In this document: one piece after another, positions 8,290 to 16,953 of the stretch
Position numbering within the stretch: the first letter of the stretch is position 1
Layout: every line of letters starts with the position of its first letter
NCBI RefSeq assembly: GCF_009830285.1
Contig: NZ_WUQX01000001.1
Coordinates: forward strand, 4,030,501 to 4,094,500
DNA from: Sporofaciens musculi
Lineage (GTDB): Bacteria; Bacillota; Clostridia; Lachnospirales; Lachnospiraceae
Reading direction: 5' to 3'
Length of the DNA stretch: 64,000 nucleotides
The notes under the pieces: model-generated
Databases searched by the model: none
What the model saw: only the letters and a program-made list of their open reading frames with translations
What the model was told of the DNA's origin: nothing
Position numbers and translations under genes: made by a program

Positions 8290-9339
8290 ATGAAGCTTGT
8301 TTTATGGGGGAGAGGCAGAGACTTTAATATTTTAATGATGGCTGCAAGCTGGAAGAAGGACGTACAGATTGTAGGTGTTATTCAGAGCGAGTGTAATGGA
8401 AACGAAGAATTTTTATGTGGAAATCAAAGATTTATTTTGTATAATAAAGATATTTTGGACACATTGGAATTTGACTATATCATAATTGCAAATTCACATT
8501 ACAAAGATATAATTGTAAATAATCTTCATAAGAAATATATAAATCAGATGATTATTCCCTATGCATGCGATTGCCAAAATAAGGAAGCTGCAATAACCAA
8601 GATGCAGATGTTTGTTGACAATCCAAGAGATGTTGTTGTGAGACTATCAGGTTTGCACTGGGGATATGAGATACTGCCAATGCATTTTGATTTAAAAGAT
8701 ACCTCTGTATTATATGAACAAGATGTTTTTGTTGAGCTGGCCGACTATACAAGAGTTAGGACCACTGAACTAATTATTAAAGAATTAAAGGAAAATAATA
8801 TAGACGGTGCAATGGCGGAAGTTGGGGTATTTAGAGGAAGGTATGCAAAGATTTTCAGCCATTATTTTCCAGAGAAAAGCTTATATTTATATGATACTTT
8901 TGAAGGCTTTGATTCAAAACAATTAGAAGATGAAATCAAAGAGAAACATGCGAATGTCACATGGGCGCAATTATTTTATAATACCAGCGAAGAACTTGTA
9001 AAGAATTATATTAAAAATGAAAAAAATACATTTATACGAAAAGGCTTTTTCCCAAATACGATCGAATTGAAAGAAAAAGATGATAAGTTTTGTTTGGTTT
9101 CTTTGGATGCAGATCTATATGAACCTATTTTAGAAGGATTACGTTTTTTTTATCCCAGACTGGTAACAGGAGGGTATATTTTAGTACACGATTATAACGG
9201 ACTGGATATAATAGGTAATGAATATATCACCTTAGCAGGAGTCAAAAAAGCCATAAAAGATTATGAAAAAGAAATAGGGAAAGGTTTATGTAAAGTTCCT
9301 ATTTCCGATATGAATGGTTCTGTTATTATAACCAAATGA
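8290..9339 (+). CDS. TylF/MycF-type methyltransferase
   Basis: A 349-aa protein with two parts. Residues 1-120 look like a small Rossmann-type sensing or sugar-binding domain (MKLVLWGRGRDF, DYIIIANSHY). Residues 150-349 match the macrocin O-methyltransferase family (TylF): AEVGVFRGRYAKIF is the SAM loop, LYLYDTFEGFD the second acidic loop, and FCLVSLDADLYEPI plus GGYILVHDYNG the metal-binding DD segment. The family methylates sugar hydroxyls using SAM and a divalent metal. The ATG follows GAAGG. It is probably a decoration enzyme for the polysaccharide region, now separated from it by the TnpB-like gene. Confidence 0.85.
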   Translation: MKLVLWGRGRDFNILMMAASWKKDVQIVGVIQSECNGNEEFLCGNQRFILYNKDILDTLEFDYIIIANSHYKDIIVNNLHKKYINQMIIPYACDCQNKEAAITKMQMFVDNPRDVVVRLSGLHWGYEILPMHFDLKDTSVLYEQDVFVELADYTRVRTTELIIKELKENNIDGAMAEVGVFRGRYAKIFSHYFPEKSLYLYDTFEGFDSKQLEDEIKEKHANVTWAQLFYNTSEELVKNYIKNEKNTFIRKGFFPNTIELKEKDDKFCLVSLDADLYEPILEGLRFFYPRLVTGGYILVHDYNGLDIIGNEYITLAGVKKAIKDYEKEIGKGLCKVPISDMNGSVIITK

Positions 9340-9365
9340 CATATTTAAACAGAAGGTTTTTGGAA

Positions 9366-9429
9366 AATGAATGACAGCGTCTGCATGGCATATAGATAAA
9401 ATTATGCCGTGCAGACGCTGTCATTCATT
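9366..9429. terminator. Long hairpin between convergent genes
   Basis: A stem of about 26 bp (AATGAATGACAGCGTCTGCA against its complement, one mismatch) with a 12-base AT loop. It sits between the methyltransferase and the convergent sodC-like gene and probably ends transcription from both sides. Flanking U-runs are short. Confidence 0.7.
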
Positions 9430-9452
9430 CTAATATCTCTATTTTACAACTC

Positions 9453-9941
9453 TCAATCCCTACGGCAAAAATCTGGACTCCAGCTAACAATCTCCCCACA
9501 TGCAATCATTTCCCCCGCATCCCCCGAAGGCTGGCTGTGAAAATCATCCGCATTCTCATGTATAATAACCGTACGTCCAATCACATCCTCCGGATAAAAG
9601 CGGCTTGTATAAACTGCCATCCATGCTGTTCCATTGTTACTTAATAATGGCGGGAGGTCACCGTCATGTTCCGGATGTGGGAAAACTCCTGGGTTATAAT
9701 GTCCTTTAGCATCAGCAAATTCATTCTGTACATTTCCAGAACATGTGCCGCCTTCATGGATATGAAAGCCATGGAAGCCACCATTGTTCTCTCCTCTTTT
9801 TTGTGGCAGGCCGTAAACAGTCGCCACCACCACTGTTCCTCCATATGTATCATAAAAGGCAGCCCGCCCTTTAATATCCGGATATTTCTTACTTCCTTTG
9901 ATTACTGCATAAGCTGCAGGATTTTCCTTGATATCTATCAT
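9453..9941 (-). CDS. sodC: Cu/Zn superoxide dismutase-like protein
   Basis: A 162-aa SodC-family protein. The metal ligands are all present: H60 and H62 (GFHIHE), bridging H81 (GHYNPG), H89, H92 and D95 (HPEHDGDLPP), and H128 (VIIHENADDFHS). The disulfide pair C67 and C148 is kept. The active-site Arg that guides superoxide (GxAGxRxACG) is replaced by Met (GDAGEMIACG). There is no signal peptide, whereas most bacterial SodC proteins are exported. An intracellular copper/zinc protein with reduced dismutase activity is therefore possible. A GGAGG lies 13 bases upstream of the start. Confidence 0.85.
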   Translation of the reverse strand: MIDIKENPAAYAVIKGSKKYPDIKGRAAFYDTYGGTVVVATVYGLPQKRGENNGGFHGFHIHEGGTCSGNVQNEFADAKGHYNPGVFPHPEHDGDLPPLLSNNGTAWMAVYTSRFYPEDVIGRTVIIHENADDFHSQPSGDAGEMIACGEIVSWSPDFCRRD

Positions 9942-10042
9942 ACGCCATCACACTCCTCCCATCATCTTATGCAACTCAAAGTTCAATTATTCCATCCATT
10001 TATTCCGCCCCATTGCAAGTTAGGGCCATTTTTATCGACAGG

Positions 10043-10993
10043 TCACATCATCATTTCATAAAATGTATACGGAATAAAATCAATCCTTTCCGTAAGAAAA
10101 TGATACTCTACATAATGCCCCTTCATAGACTTACGAACCAGCCCCGCCTGATTCAAAATCCTCAGATGCTTCGACACGCCTGCCTCACTTATCCCCATTT
10201 TCAGAGAAATCTCCTGCGTAGTAAGCGTCCCCTGCATCAACAGCTTAATAATCTTAAGCCGCGTATGATCGCCTAAAGCCTTAAATACCAGAACACAATG
10301 ATTGGGAATATCATCCTCTGCCTGCTCGGTCAGAACCTCCTTTACCATCTCCAATTCCCCATCCCCCTTATACAGCCAGAGATGGGGATTCACAAACGTA
10401 CTTGCCATAGCGTAGATTCTACGGACATGCGCTTTTTGATAGCGATATTCCCTGTCTTTGCGAAACACCAGACAATCCCCCTCCACCAACAGACGTGGAT
10501 GAATACCTTCACACCACCTCCAGATGCCAAGCCTCCTACACACTTCCCTCTCCTTCTGCATAATGCGCGCCAGGTAGGGTCTAAGCAGCCTCTCCTCCCT
10601 CATAAAAACTCGTTCATAGTATTCCTTTATCACCCTAATTACAGCATCCCGTCCGTCAATTTCCATCCTTTGTCCAGTATATTCTATCATATCGTTCCAT
10701 TGGTAAATGTTCATCTTCTGCAAATTGGAAATCAACTCCTCAATCTCCATCTGCCGCATCTGACTCCACTTGGGGCCATCAATTACAAACAGCCATTTCG
10801 CCGTAGCCTCGTTCAGATCTATGATACTCTTTACCAAATCCGGCTCTTTCTCGCTGATTCGCTTTGCCCACCTCCTCTGGTACAAATGATGCTCCGAATC
10901 GGCAAGGACATGCATGGAAAAAAACATTTCCCACACAGGAAGATAAACAAAAACAACCTCTACATTATCATCCTCAAATTTGTCTAAAACCAT
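10043..10993 (-). CDS. ArsR-family transcriptional regulator with long N-terminal domain
   Basis: A 316-aa protein whose last 85 residues form an ArsR winged helix (FKALGDHTRLKIIKLL, TTQEISLKMGISEAGVSKHLRIL, the recognition helix, and GHYVEYHF wing). About 220 residues of unassigned sequence precede it. The start at 10993 is chosen because GGGGG sits 5 bases before the ATG. The two CxC-type metal motifs of classical ArsR are absent, so the signal is probably not a metal. It is the last gene of the exporter operon that begins at 13666 and probably controls it. Confidence 0.8.
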   Translation of the reverse strand: MVLDKFEDDNVEVVFVYLPVWEMFFSMHVLADSEHHLYQRRWAKRISEKEPDLVKSIIDLNEATAKWLFVIDGPKWSQMRQMEIEELISNLQKMNIYQWNDMIEYTGQRMEIDGRDAVIRVIKEYYERVFMREERLLRPYLARIMQKEREVCRRLGIWRWCEGIHPRLLVEGDCLVFRKDREYRYQKAHVRRIYAMASTFVNPHLWLYKGDGELEMVKEVLTEQAEDDIPNHCVLVFKALGDHTRLKIIKLLMQGTLTTQEISLKMGISEAGVSKHLRILNQAGLVRKSMKGHYVEYHFLTERIDFIPYTFYEMMM

Positions 10994-11021
10994 GATATCC
11001 CCCGTTTCTTCAAAGAAAACC

Positions 11022-11810
11022 TTAATAAAATTGAAGCTTTCCTGTTTCCCTATTATGCTTCTCCACCTTATCGAGCAAATATTTCGTGATAAACAGCATG
11101 ACAGCCAGACAAATAATAAGCCCCGCCAGGCTAACGAACACATCATTATCCTGTTTTTGAAGCCCCAGAATAAAACGAATCATATTCAGGCAATAGGTCA
11201 GTGGAAAAAATAATGAAATCACCTTTGCCCATTGGGGAAAACAACTGACAGGTATCCTTGTCCCTGCAAATAAGGTCATGGGAGCGTCGAATAAATCCAT
11301 CAGAATCGAAGCATCCCTGGAAAACAGAAATACAGCGTTCAGCATTCCCCCCCAGACGGTAGACGCTGCTAACAAAAGCATAAGAAACAGCGGCAAAAGC
11401 GCCAAGTTATCCCATCTCAGTGTTTTCGTATAGAATAGCACAAAGATGCAAAAGCAGCAAAACATCCACACTTCCTGCAAAAGCGCCCCCAATGCCTTTC
11501 CGTAAACCATAGCCAATCTGTTCGCCGGAGTCAAAAATGCGATTTCCAGGGTTCCGTTCTTTCTCTCTTGATTCGACATGGACCATGCATTCTGCACCAT
11601 TGACCAGAAGCAGGTGTAAGCCATAAATCCAGTCCCCAGAAAAGCCAATAACTCCCTTCCCTGTGCCTCAAACGGCCGATACGTATAGTAGATTTCCCAA
11701 AAACCTAAAATGGGCCATACAAGTAATGAAAAGTACACAAAATAGGAATGATAATCATTCTGCTGTTGTTTTTTTATCTCCGCCTTCATTACTAACAGAC
11801 TCTTTCTCAT
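11022..11810 (-). CDS. ABC-2 type transporter permease
   Basis: A 262-aa membrane protein with about six hydrophobic segments and the ABC-2 signature layout: an early QERKNGTLEIAFLTPAN segment (the EREEGTLE-type motif) and the FPQWAKVISLFFPLTY segment before the last helices. It overlaps the ATPase gene by 56 bases; the ATG after GGGAGG is the better start. Together with the permease at 12860 it would form a heterodimeric exporter. The substrate is unknown. Confidence 0.85.
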   Translation of the reverse strand: MRKSLLVMKAEIKKQQQNDYHSYFVYFSLLVWPILGFWEIYYTYRPFEAQGRELLAFLGTGFMAYTCFWSMVQNAWSMSNQERKNGTLEIAFLTPANRLAMVYGKALGALLQEVWMFCCFCIFVLFYTKTLRWDNLALLPLFLMLLLAASTVWGGMLNAVFLFSRDASILMDLFDAPMTLFAGTRIPVSCFPQWAKVISLFFPLTYCLNMIRFILGLQKQDNDVFVSLAGLIICLAVMLFITKYLLDKVEKHNRETGKLQFY

Positions 11811-12843
11811 ACTTTTCCTCCCTCGACTGACTTATAATTTTCATCAATATTTCTTCCAGATTCGGTTCATGAATACTTAAGTTCTGAATCTGGATTTGCT
11901 GTTCAAATAATACATTTAGGACGTCTGACCAGTCCTTGGATGTCCCGCTTATGTGAAGCACCCGCTCCAGTCCATTTTCAATCCGAATCTGGTCATGAAA
12001 ATGCTCTCTCAACTCGTTTAGTATTGCCATATTGTTGTCCAAATATGCCCCGTTCATAGATTGAGATGGGGCCTCTGATGATATCACGACAGACAATTCC
12101 GGCTGATACATAAATAATTCCTTTAATTCTTCCTTCGTTCCCTGGGCAATCACCTCTCCTTTATCCAGCACATAGATGTAATCGCATAACTCCTCTGCCT
12201 CACTGATATAATGTGTGGTCAACAGCACTCCTTTTCCCCGCTCTTTTGCCAGTTTTGAAATAAGCTCTCTGATTTCCTTTGCAATCATAATATCAAGCCC
12301 AAGAGTCGGTTCGTCCAGGAATATATACTGTGGGCCATTAATAAGCCCTCTGGCAATCTGGAGGCGCTGCTTCATCCCTTTTGAATACCGCTCTACAGGG
12401 ATATCCTGGGCATTTTCCAAACCAACGATACCGATTAAATGAGAGATACGCTCATTTAACTCCTTTCCGCTCAATCCGTATAAGCTTCCAAAATATCTTA
12501 GATTCTCCCTTGCAGTAAGTCTCCAATACAGATTTCGTTCGCCTCCTGAAATAACATTGATACGCTCCTTCACCCACAAATGATTCGTAACCGCATCCAC
12601 TCCATCCATTGTCAAGACTCCGGAGGTAGGCGTAATAAGAGATGCCAGCATCCTGATTGTCGTCGTCTTTCCAGCGCCGTTAATACCTAGAACACCAATG
12701 ATTTTCCCTTTGGGTATCTCCAGCGTAATATTTCGTACCGCATGAACTGTCCTTTTTGTTTTTCTCTGAAACAGCCTCTTTTTTTCATATAATATATAAT
12801 CCTTCACTAAATTCCTTGCCTGAATCTTTTCTTCTGGTTCCAT
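11755..12843 (-). CDS. ABC transporter ATP-binding protein (ABC-2 exporter)
   Basis: A 362-aa ATPase. Walker A is GINGAGKTT, the signature is YSKGMKQRLQIARGL, Walker B is YIFLDEPTLGLD, and the switch His lies in LLTTHYISEAEELCD. About 100 residues after the NBD, ending in a highly charged tail, form an accessory domain as in NatA/DrrA-like exporters. The ATG at 12843 follows GGGAGG; the longer TTG start would overlap the upstream permease. It powers the two adjacent ABC-2 permeases. Confidence 0.9.
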   Translation of the reverse strand: MEPEEKIQARNLVKDYILYEKKRLFQRKTKRTVHAVRNITLEIPKGKIIGVLGINGAGKTTTIRMLASLITPTSGVLTMDGVDAVTNHLWVKERINVISGGERNLYWRLTARENLRYFGSLYGLSGKELNERISHLIGIVGLENAQDIPVERYSKGMKQRLQIARGLINGPQYIFLDEPTLGLDIMIAKEIRELISKLAKERGKGVLLTTHYISEAEELCDYIYVLDKGEVIAQGTKEELKELFMYQPELSVVISSEAPSQSMNGAYLDNNMAILNELREHFHDQIRIENGLERVLHISGTSKDWSDVLNVLFEQQIQIQNLSIHEPNLEEILMKIISQSREEKYEKESVSNEGGDKKTTAE

Positions 12844-12859
12844 CACAAAGCCTCCCGCC

Positions 12860-13666
12860 TTATCCAAATATACTCTCTATCATCCTTCGTTCCAGACTTT
12901 TATTCCACAGCAGCCCTACCGCCAAATAGATTCCTGAAAGAACAAAGACATGTAAAATAAGCCAGATATTATCCACCATATACTGACGCCCTATGACGAT
13001 ATTCCGAAACAAGGTTACCGCCGGGGTTAATGGAAATATTTGCGCAAAACACTGTACCCACCTTGGTAAATACTGAATCGGATATGCGATTCCACAAATC
13101 AGGCTCATCGTAATAAACAGCGTATTCTGTGTGATGTATGTATCCCGTGTATACAGCATAATTCCTGACAAAAAAATCCCCATGCAGAAAAAGCCAAATA
13201 CTGCCAAAAGAATTGACAAAAAAGCGCTTAAGGATAATAGAGCGCGCAGCTTAGCGCCCAGAGCTACCCCGGCCAATATTACCGTCACGAATTCGATTAA
13301 CGCTCTTGTTGTCTGTTCTAACAGACAACCCAGGAAATATAAATTACGGGATGCCGGCGCAAGAAGCAACATTTCCAGCGTTCCTTCTCTCAATTCTGTA
13401 ATAAGCGCTCTCCCTATATTCATCAGGGTTGACACCGCAAGTACATTCAAAGCAGACCCCAGGACAATATAGGTCATATAATCTGCGCCGTCTGCATATT
13501 GGCTAAATTCACTGTTAAGATTTCCCTTCATAAAATAAACATAGATAAAATAAGGAAAGACAATCTGCGTGACTCCGGTTGTAACCCTGGACACCATGAA
13601 GGACCACGGGACTGCCCGCAGTATCCCGATCCGGATTTTTTTATACGTGGACCAAATTACTCTCAT
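12860..13666 (-). CDS. ABC-2 type transporter permease
   Basis: A 268-aa permease and first gene of the exporter operon. It has six predicted membrane spans, the LITELREGTLEMLLLAPAS motif after the second, and YLPRWVQCFAQIFPLTPAV before the last ones, both typical of ABC-2 permeases such as DrrB/NodJ. The ATG at 13666 follows GGGAG. A consensus promoter lies about 100 bp upstream. Confidence 0.85.
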   Translation of the reverse strand: MRVIWSTYKKIRIGILRAVPWSFMVSRVTTGVTQIVFPYFIYVYFMKGNLNSEFSQYADGADYMTYIVLGSALNVLAVSTLMNIGRALITELREGTLEMLLLAPASRNLYFLGCLLEQTTRALIEFVTVILAGVALGAKLRALLSLSAFLSILLAVFGFFCMGIFLSGIMLYTRDTYITQNTLFITMSLICGIAYPIQYLPRWVQCFAQIFPLTPAVTLFRNIVIGRQYMVDNIWLILHVFVLSGIYLAVGLLWNKSLERRMIESIFG

Positions 13667-13766
13667 ACTTTCACTCCCATTTCTTACACTAGCAGACCAC
13701 CTCTGCACGTTCGGTTATGGATTATCCATCCGGTTAATCTTTCTCATTTTCCCTTAAGGTGGAGAC

Positions 13767-13795
13767 ATTATAGAGAAAGACTCATTTTTTGTCAA
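13767..13795 (-). promoter_or_regulatory. Consensus promoter of the ArsR-exporter operon
   Basis: On the minus strand TTGACA, exactly 17 bases, TATAAT. Both hexamers match the sigma-A consensus fully, so the operon should be strong when not repressed. Confidence 0.8.
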
Positions 13796-13833
13796 TCCCA
13801 TTTTTCATTATATTTCTAAATGAATGACATCTA

Positions 13834-13863
13834 TTGCCAAATCAGTCGATAAAATGGTAAAAT
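13834..13863 (+). promoter_or_regulatory. Likely promoter of the LytTR operon
   Basis: TTGCCA, 18 bases, TAAAAT, about 50 bases upstream of the response-regulator start and divergent from the exporter promoter at 13767-13795. Confidence 0.5.
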
Positions 13864-13910
13864 ACTCTGGAAAGTTTATATTCACGTTGTCAATACCAGG
13901 AGGTGATGCT

Positions 13911-14630
13911 ATGTTACGCATAGCGGTTTGCGATGACGACAAAGCGGCCGTCCAAGCCCATACAGAAATTACAGAAAGTTGTCTAAAGCAATGTGAGAGC
14001 GCCGGCAAAATAGATACTTATACCTCTAGCGAGGCTCTGCTTTATGATATTACCAAGGATGGTTTTTATTTTGATTTGATTCTTCTGGATATAGAAATGC
14101 CAGAAAGTACGGGCATGGAAATTGCAGAGAAAATCAAGCCTTATCTTCCTAATGTGAAAATTATCTTCATTACCTCGCACATTGAATATGCTATAGATGC
14201 TTTTGAATTGTCCATTTTTCGATATGTGCCAAAAGATGATATAGATAAACGGCTTCCCCCCGCTATTCTGGACGCCGTTAAGCTGCTTGAGCTAGAAGAT
14301 GGAAAATCCTATACAATACAAACAAATAGCCGTCTTGAAAAAATCCCTTACAGAGGCATTTACTATATAGAGAGGGACGGAAAAAATGCGGCTATTACAA
14401 CTGCCGGCAAAGTATCTAAGGTACGAAAAAGCTTACAGCAAGTATATGACGAGCTTGGGGCAGACGAATTCATTTACATTGACCGAGGCTGTATCGTGAA
14501 TATGATTCACATTATGCAGATAAAAAATGGTACGGCAGTATTAAAGAACGGTAAGGTTCTTCCTATCAGCCGCTCTCACTTACAAGAGGTGAAGGAAATG
14601 ATTAACAGTTATTGGGGGATGCATATATGA
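13911..14630 (+). CDS. LytTR-family response regulator
   Basis: A 239-aa AgrA-type regulator. The receiver domain has AVCDDD (acid pocket), LILLDIEMPEST (phospho-acceptor Asp), FITSH and a switch Lys in VPKDD. Residues 135-239 form a LytTR DNA-binding domain (IYYIERDGKNAAI, FIYIDRGCIVNMIHI, LPISRSHLQEV). The ATG at 13911 follows AGGAGGTGATGCT, so the longer in-frame start is rejected. It overlaps the kinase gene by the ATGA motif. It probably controls the ABC exporter that follows. Confidence 0.92.
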   Translation: MLRIAVCDDDKAAVQAHTEITESCLKQCESAGKIDTYTSSEALLYDITKDGFYFDLILLDIEMPESTGMEIAEKIKPYLPNVKIIFITSHIEYAIDAFELSIFRYVPKDDIDKRLPPAILDAVKLLELEDGKSYTIQTNSRLEKIPYRGIYYIERDGKNAAITTAGKVSKVRKSLQQVYDELGADEFIYIDRGCIVNMIHIMQIKNGTAVLKNGKVLPISRSHLQEVKEMINSYWGMHI

Positions 14631-15925
14631 AAGTCCTCTTTATCCTATTCTCAAATATTATGTCAGCAGATGTGAGAATTTTCGTATGCCTGTTCCTGAT
14701 TCACCGGTTCCTGTCAGCAAAAAAGCCTGACAGGAAACACATTTGCTTTATATTCGCTGGAATCGCTGTTATTTCTGCCGCTCTGTCCCTATTACAGTGC
14801 TCCCCCCAATGCAGCATAATATTAGAAATCCTGTGGATTGCTGTCTGCGCCAGCCACTTTCAAGGCGCAGATACCCGAATGAGCCTGTTTATCGGAATTT
14901 TTTATGAGATAGCAGTTTCCTTTTGGCTATTCCTGGCTGCTGCGTGGGCAGGCGTATTATTCCATGCCCCCAGTTTTCTTGATTATAATACCAGAAACGG
15001 TCAAATTACCCTCTGGCTGCTTCATATACTTTTGGTTGCTTTTGCGCTCTGTCTCAATAAGCATCCGAATATAGATAGAAAAGAAGGGGTTCGTTTGGGC
15101 GCGATGATTGCTCTCACAGGATTCCTTGCAGTTGTAACCTTATCACAGCAGTCCATTCTCCTGATTCCAAATGATACTGTCTATATGTGGACGATTTTAT
15201 CCGTCCTTTTGATGATGTCTGTTCTTGTATTTAATATGAACCGTCAATATGAGGTGGAAAAGGAATTTGCACTGTTAAAATCCCACCAGGCAGAGTTGTT
15301 AGAACAAAACTACACTACATTGAATCATGCCTATTCCATCAACGCCAAGTTGTTTCATGACTTTCATAACCATATCGGCGTGCTGCAGCAGCTCCTTACT
15401 CGCAGAAAATTTGATGAGGCCATACAATATCTGGAGGAGCTTAACGCTCCTGTACGGGAAATGGCCCACTCTATATGGACCGGTGACGAAACGCTGGATT
15501 ACCTTATTAACAGCAAGGCCCAGGCCGCCGAAGCCAACGGCATACAGTACCAGGCACAGGTTGAGTTCCCCCGACACACAAACCTGGGAAGCGCTGATTT
15601 GTGTGCAATACTGGGAAACCTTTTAGATAACGCTTTGGAGGCAGCGGGACAGGCAGCGGAAAAAGAAGGACGGTTTATACGGCTTACGATTCGCCGTATC
15701 AATCAAATGTTGGTCATTAAGGTTGAAAACAGTTTTTCCTCCCATCCTGTTGTAAAAGACGGTATTCTGAAAACATCAAAAGAAGAAAATGGATTGCATG
15801 GATGGGGGCTGAAAAGCGCCCAAACTGCCGCCGAGAAATATGACGGAACGGTACAGACTTCTTATGCAGGCAATACATTTCGGGCTGTCGCGACTTTGTC
15901 CTTTCAAAGTGTTTCAATCGAATAA
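14627..15925 (+). CDS. GHKL sensor histidine kinase (AgrC-like)
   Basis: A 432-aa kinase. About seven hydrophobic helices fill residues 1-200, a layout of AgrC/ComD peptide sensors. FHDFHNHIGVLQQLL carries the phospho-acceptor His. The ATPase domain has ILGNLLDNALEAA (N box) and GLHGWGLKSA (G box) near the C-terminus. It begins on an ATG that overlaps the regulator stop, behind GGGGG. A secreted peptide signal is plausible but no pheromone gene is seen nearby. Confidence 0.9.
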   Translation: MKVLFILFSNIMSADVRIFVCLFLIHRFLSAKKPDRKHICFIFAGIAVISAALSLLQCSPQCSIILEILWIAVCASHFQGADTRMSLFIGIFYEIAVSFWLFLAAAWAGVLFHAPSFLDYNTRNGQITLWLLHILLVAFALCLNKHPNIDRKEGVRLGAMIALTGFLAVVTLSQQSILLIPNDTVYMWTILSVLLMMSVLVFNMNRQYEVEKEFALLKSHQAELLEQNYTTLNHAYSINAKLFHDFHNHIGVLQQLLTRRKFDEAIQYLEELNAPVREMAHSIWTGDETLDYLINSKAQAAEANGIQYQAQVEFPRHTNLGSADLCAILGNLLDNALEAAGQAAEKEGRFIRLTIRRINQMLVIKVENSFSSHPVVKDGILKTSKEENGLHGWGLKSAQTAAEKYDGTVQTSYAGNTFRAVATLSFQSVSIE

Positions 15926-16073
15926 CTTATTTCGGGCTGTAAAGTGTTTCAATCGCTTTACAGCTTTTTCGCGGTCAAAAACCTGCCATTTACAGACATT
16001 TTCGCACATAGCATTTTTCTTAGTTATAATACAAATACAATAAATCAAAGAACAATGCAAGGAGGTAATGATT

Positions 16074-16244
16074 ATGCGGCATGTTTATATTCGAGGGATT
16101 ATGGGTTTGATTTGGGTGGCAGCAACGATTGTAAGCGTCATGTCTGGTAATTTCATGATGGCTGTCCTCTATGTTATTTTGGGCGGTGCATTCTTTTTCT
16201 CTGCTTATAAGACATGGAAAAAAGATAATAAAGGGGGCAGGTAA
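16074..16244 (+). CDS. Small 56-aa membrane protein
   Basis: A 56-codon ORF with an excellent ribosome site (AAGGAGG, then 7 bases, ATG). The product has two hydrophobic stretches, roughly residues 9-23 and 28-44, with a basic tail ending KDNKGGR. It ends one base before the start of the ATPase gene, whose ribosome site lies in its last codons. No family is recognised. It may be an accessory subunit of the exporter or a small protein sensed by the kinase. Confidence 0.75.
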   Translation: MRHVYIRGIMGLIWVAATIVSVMSGNFMMAVLYVILGGAFFFSAYKTWKKDNKGGR

Positions 16245-16245
16245 A

Positions 16246-16953
16246 ATGGAAAGACCTCTCTTGACTATTAAGAATTTGAGCGCATGGTATAACAGTAAGA
16301 AAATGGTTCTGTCTGACTTTTCGTTAGAGCTTGCCGAACATGAAGTGGTAGGACTGATTGGGCTGAACGGCGCCGGCAAAACCACATTTCTCAAAGTATT
16401 ATCCGGCATGCTGACTTCCTTTTACTCTAATGGCATCTGGCTTTATGACCGCCATGTCAATCTGAGAGAACAGGATTTCAAATTCTGCCGCTATACCGTA
16501 TTCGCCGAGGACAATTCCTTTCAGTATTTCACATTTCGTGAATACCTGTCCTACGTCTTCTCTGCTTATAGAAAGGAATTGCCAGATGTATCAGAACTGC
16601 TACGTGGATTTCATTTTGAAAATTATACGGATGTTCTTTTAAAGGATTTGTCAACCGGCAATCATAAAAAAGTATTTTTGATTACTGCCTTTGCACTAAA
16701 GCCGACGCTGCTTCTCCTTGACGAGCCGGTCAATGGATTGGATTTTCAAAGCACTGAATACTTATATCAGCAGATTGCTGGATACAAAAAATACGGAACT
16801 GTCCTATTTTCTTCTCATATTTTGGAAAGTATTACCCTTACTTCTGACCGGATATTCATCCTAGAGGACGGCAAAATCCGGCAGACATTTGAATGCGGAC
16901 AAATAGACGCCGCTAATATTCGGGAGGCTCTGCGCTATGAAAATGACCTTTAA
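16246..16953 (+). CDS. ABC transporter ATP-binding protein
   Basis: A 235-aa ATPase. Walker A is GLNGAGKTT, Walker B is LLLLDEPVNGLD, and the switch region is LFSSHILES. The signature loop is degenerate: LSTGNHKKVFL in place of LSGGQ, which is seen in some bacteriocin-immunity type exporters. The ATG at 16246 follows GGGGGCAGG. It pairs with the permease that overlaps its end by 17 bases. Confidence 0.9.
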   Translation: MERPLLTIKNLSAWYNSKKMVLSDFSLELAEHEVVGLIGLNGAGKTTFLKVLSGMLTSFYSNGIWLYDRHVNLREQDFKFCRYTVFAEDNSFQYFTFREYLSYVFSAYRKELPDVSELLRGFHFENYTDVLLKDLSTGNHKKVFLITAFALKPTLLLLDEPVNGLDFQSTEYLYQQIAGYKKYGTVLFSSHILESITLTSDRIFILEDGKIRQTFECGQIDAANIREALRYENDL

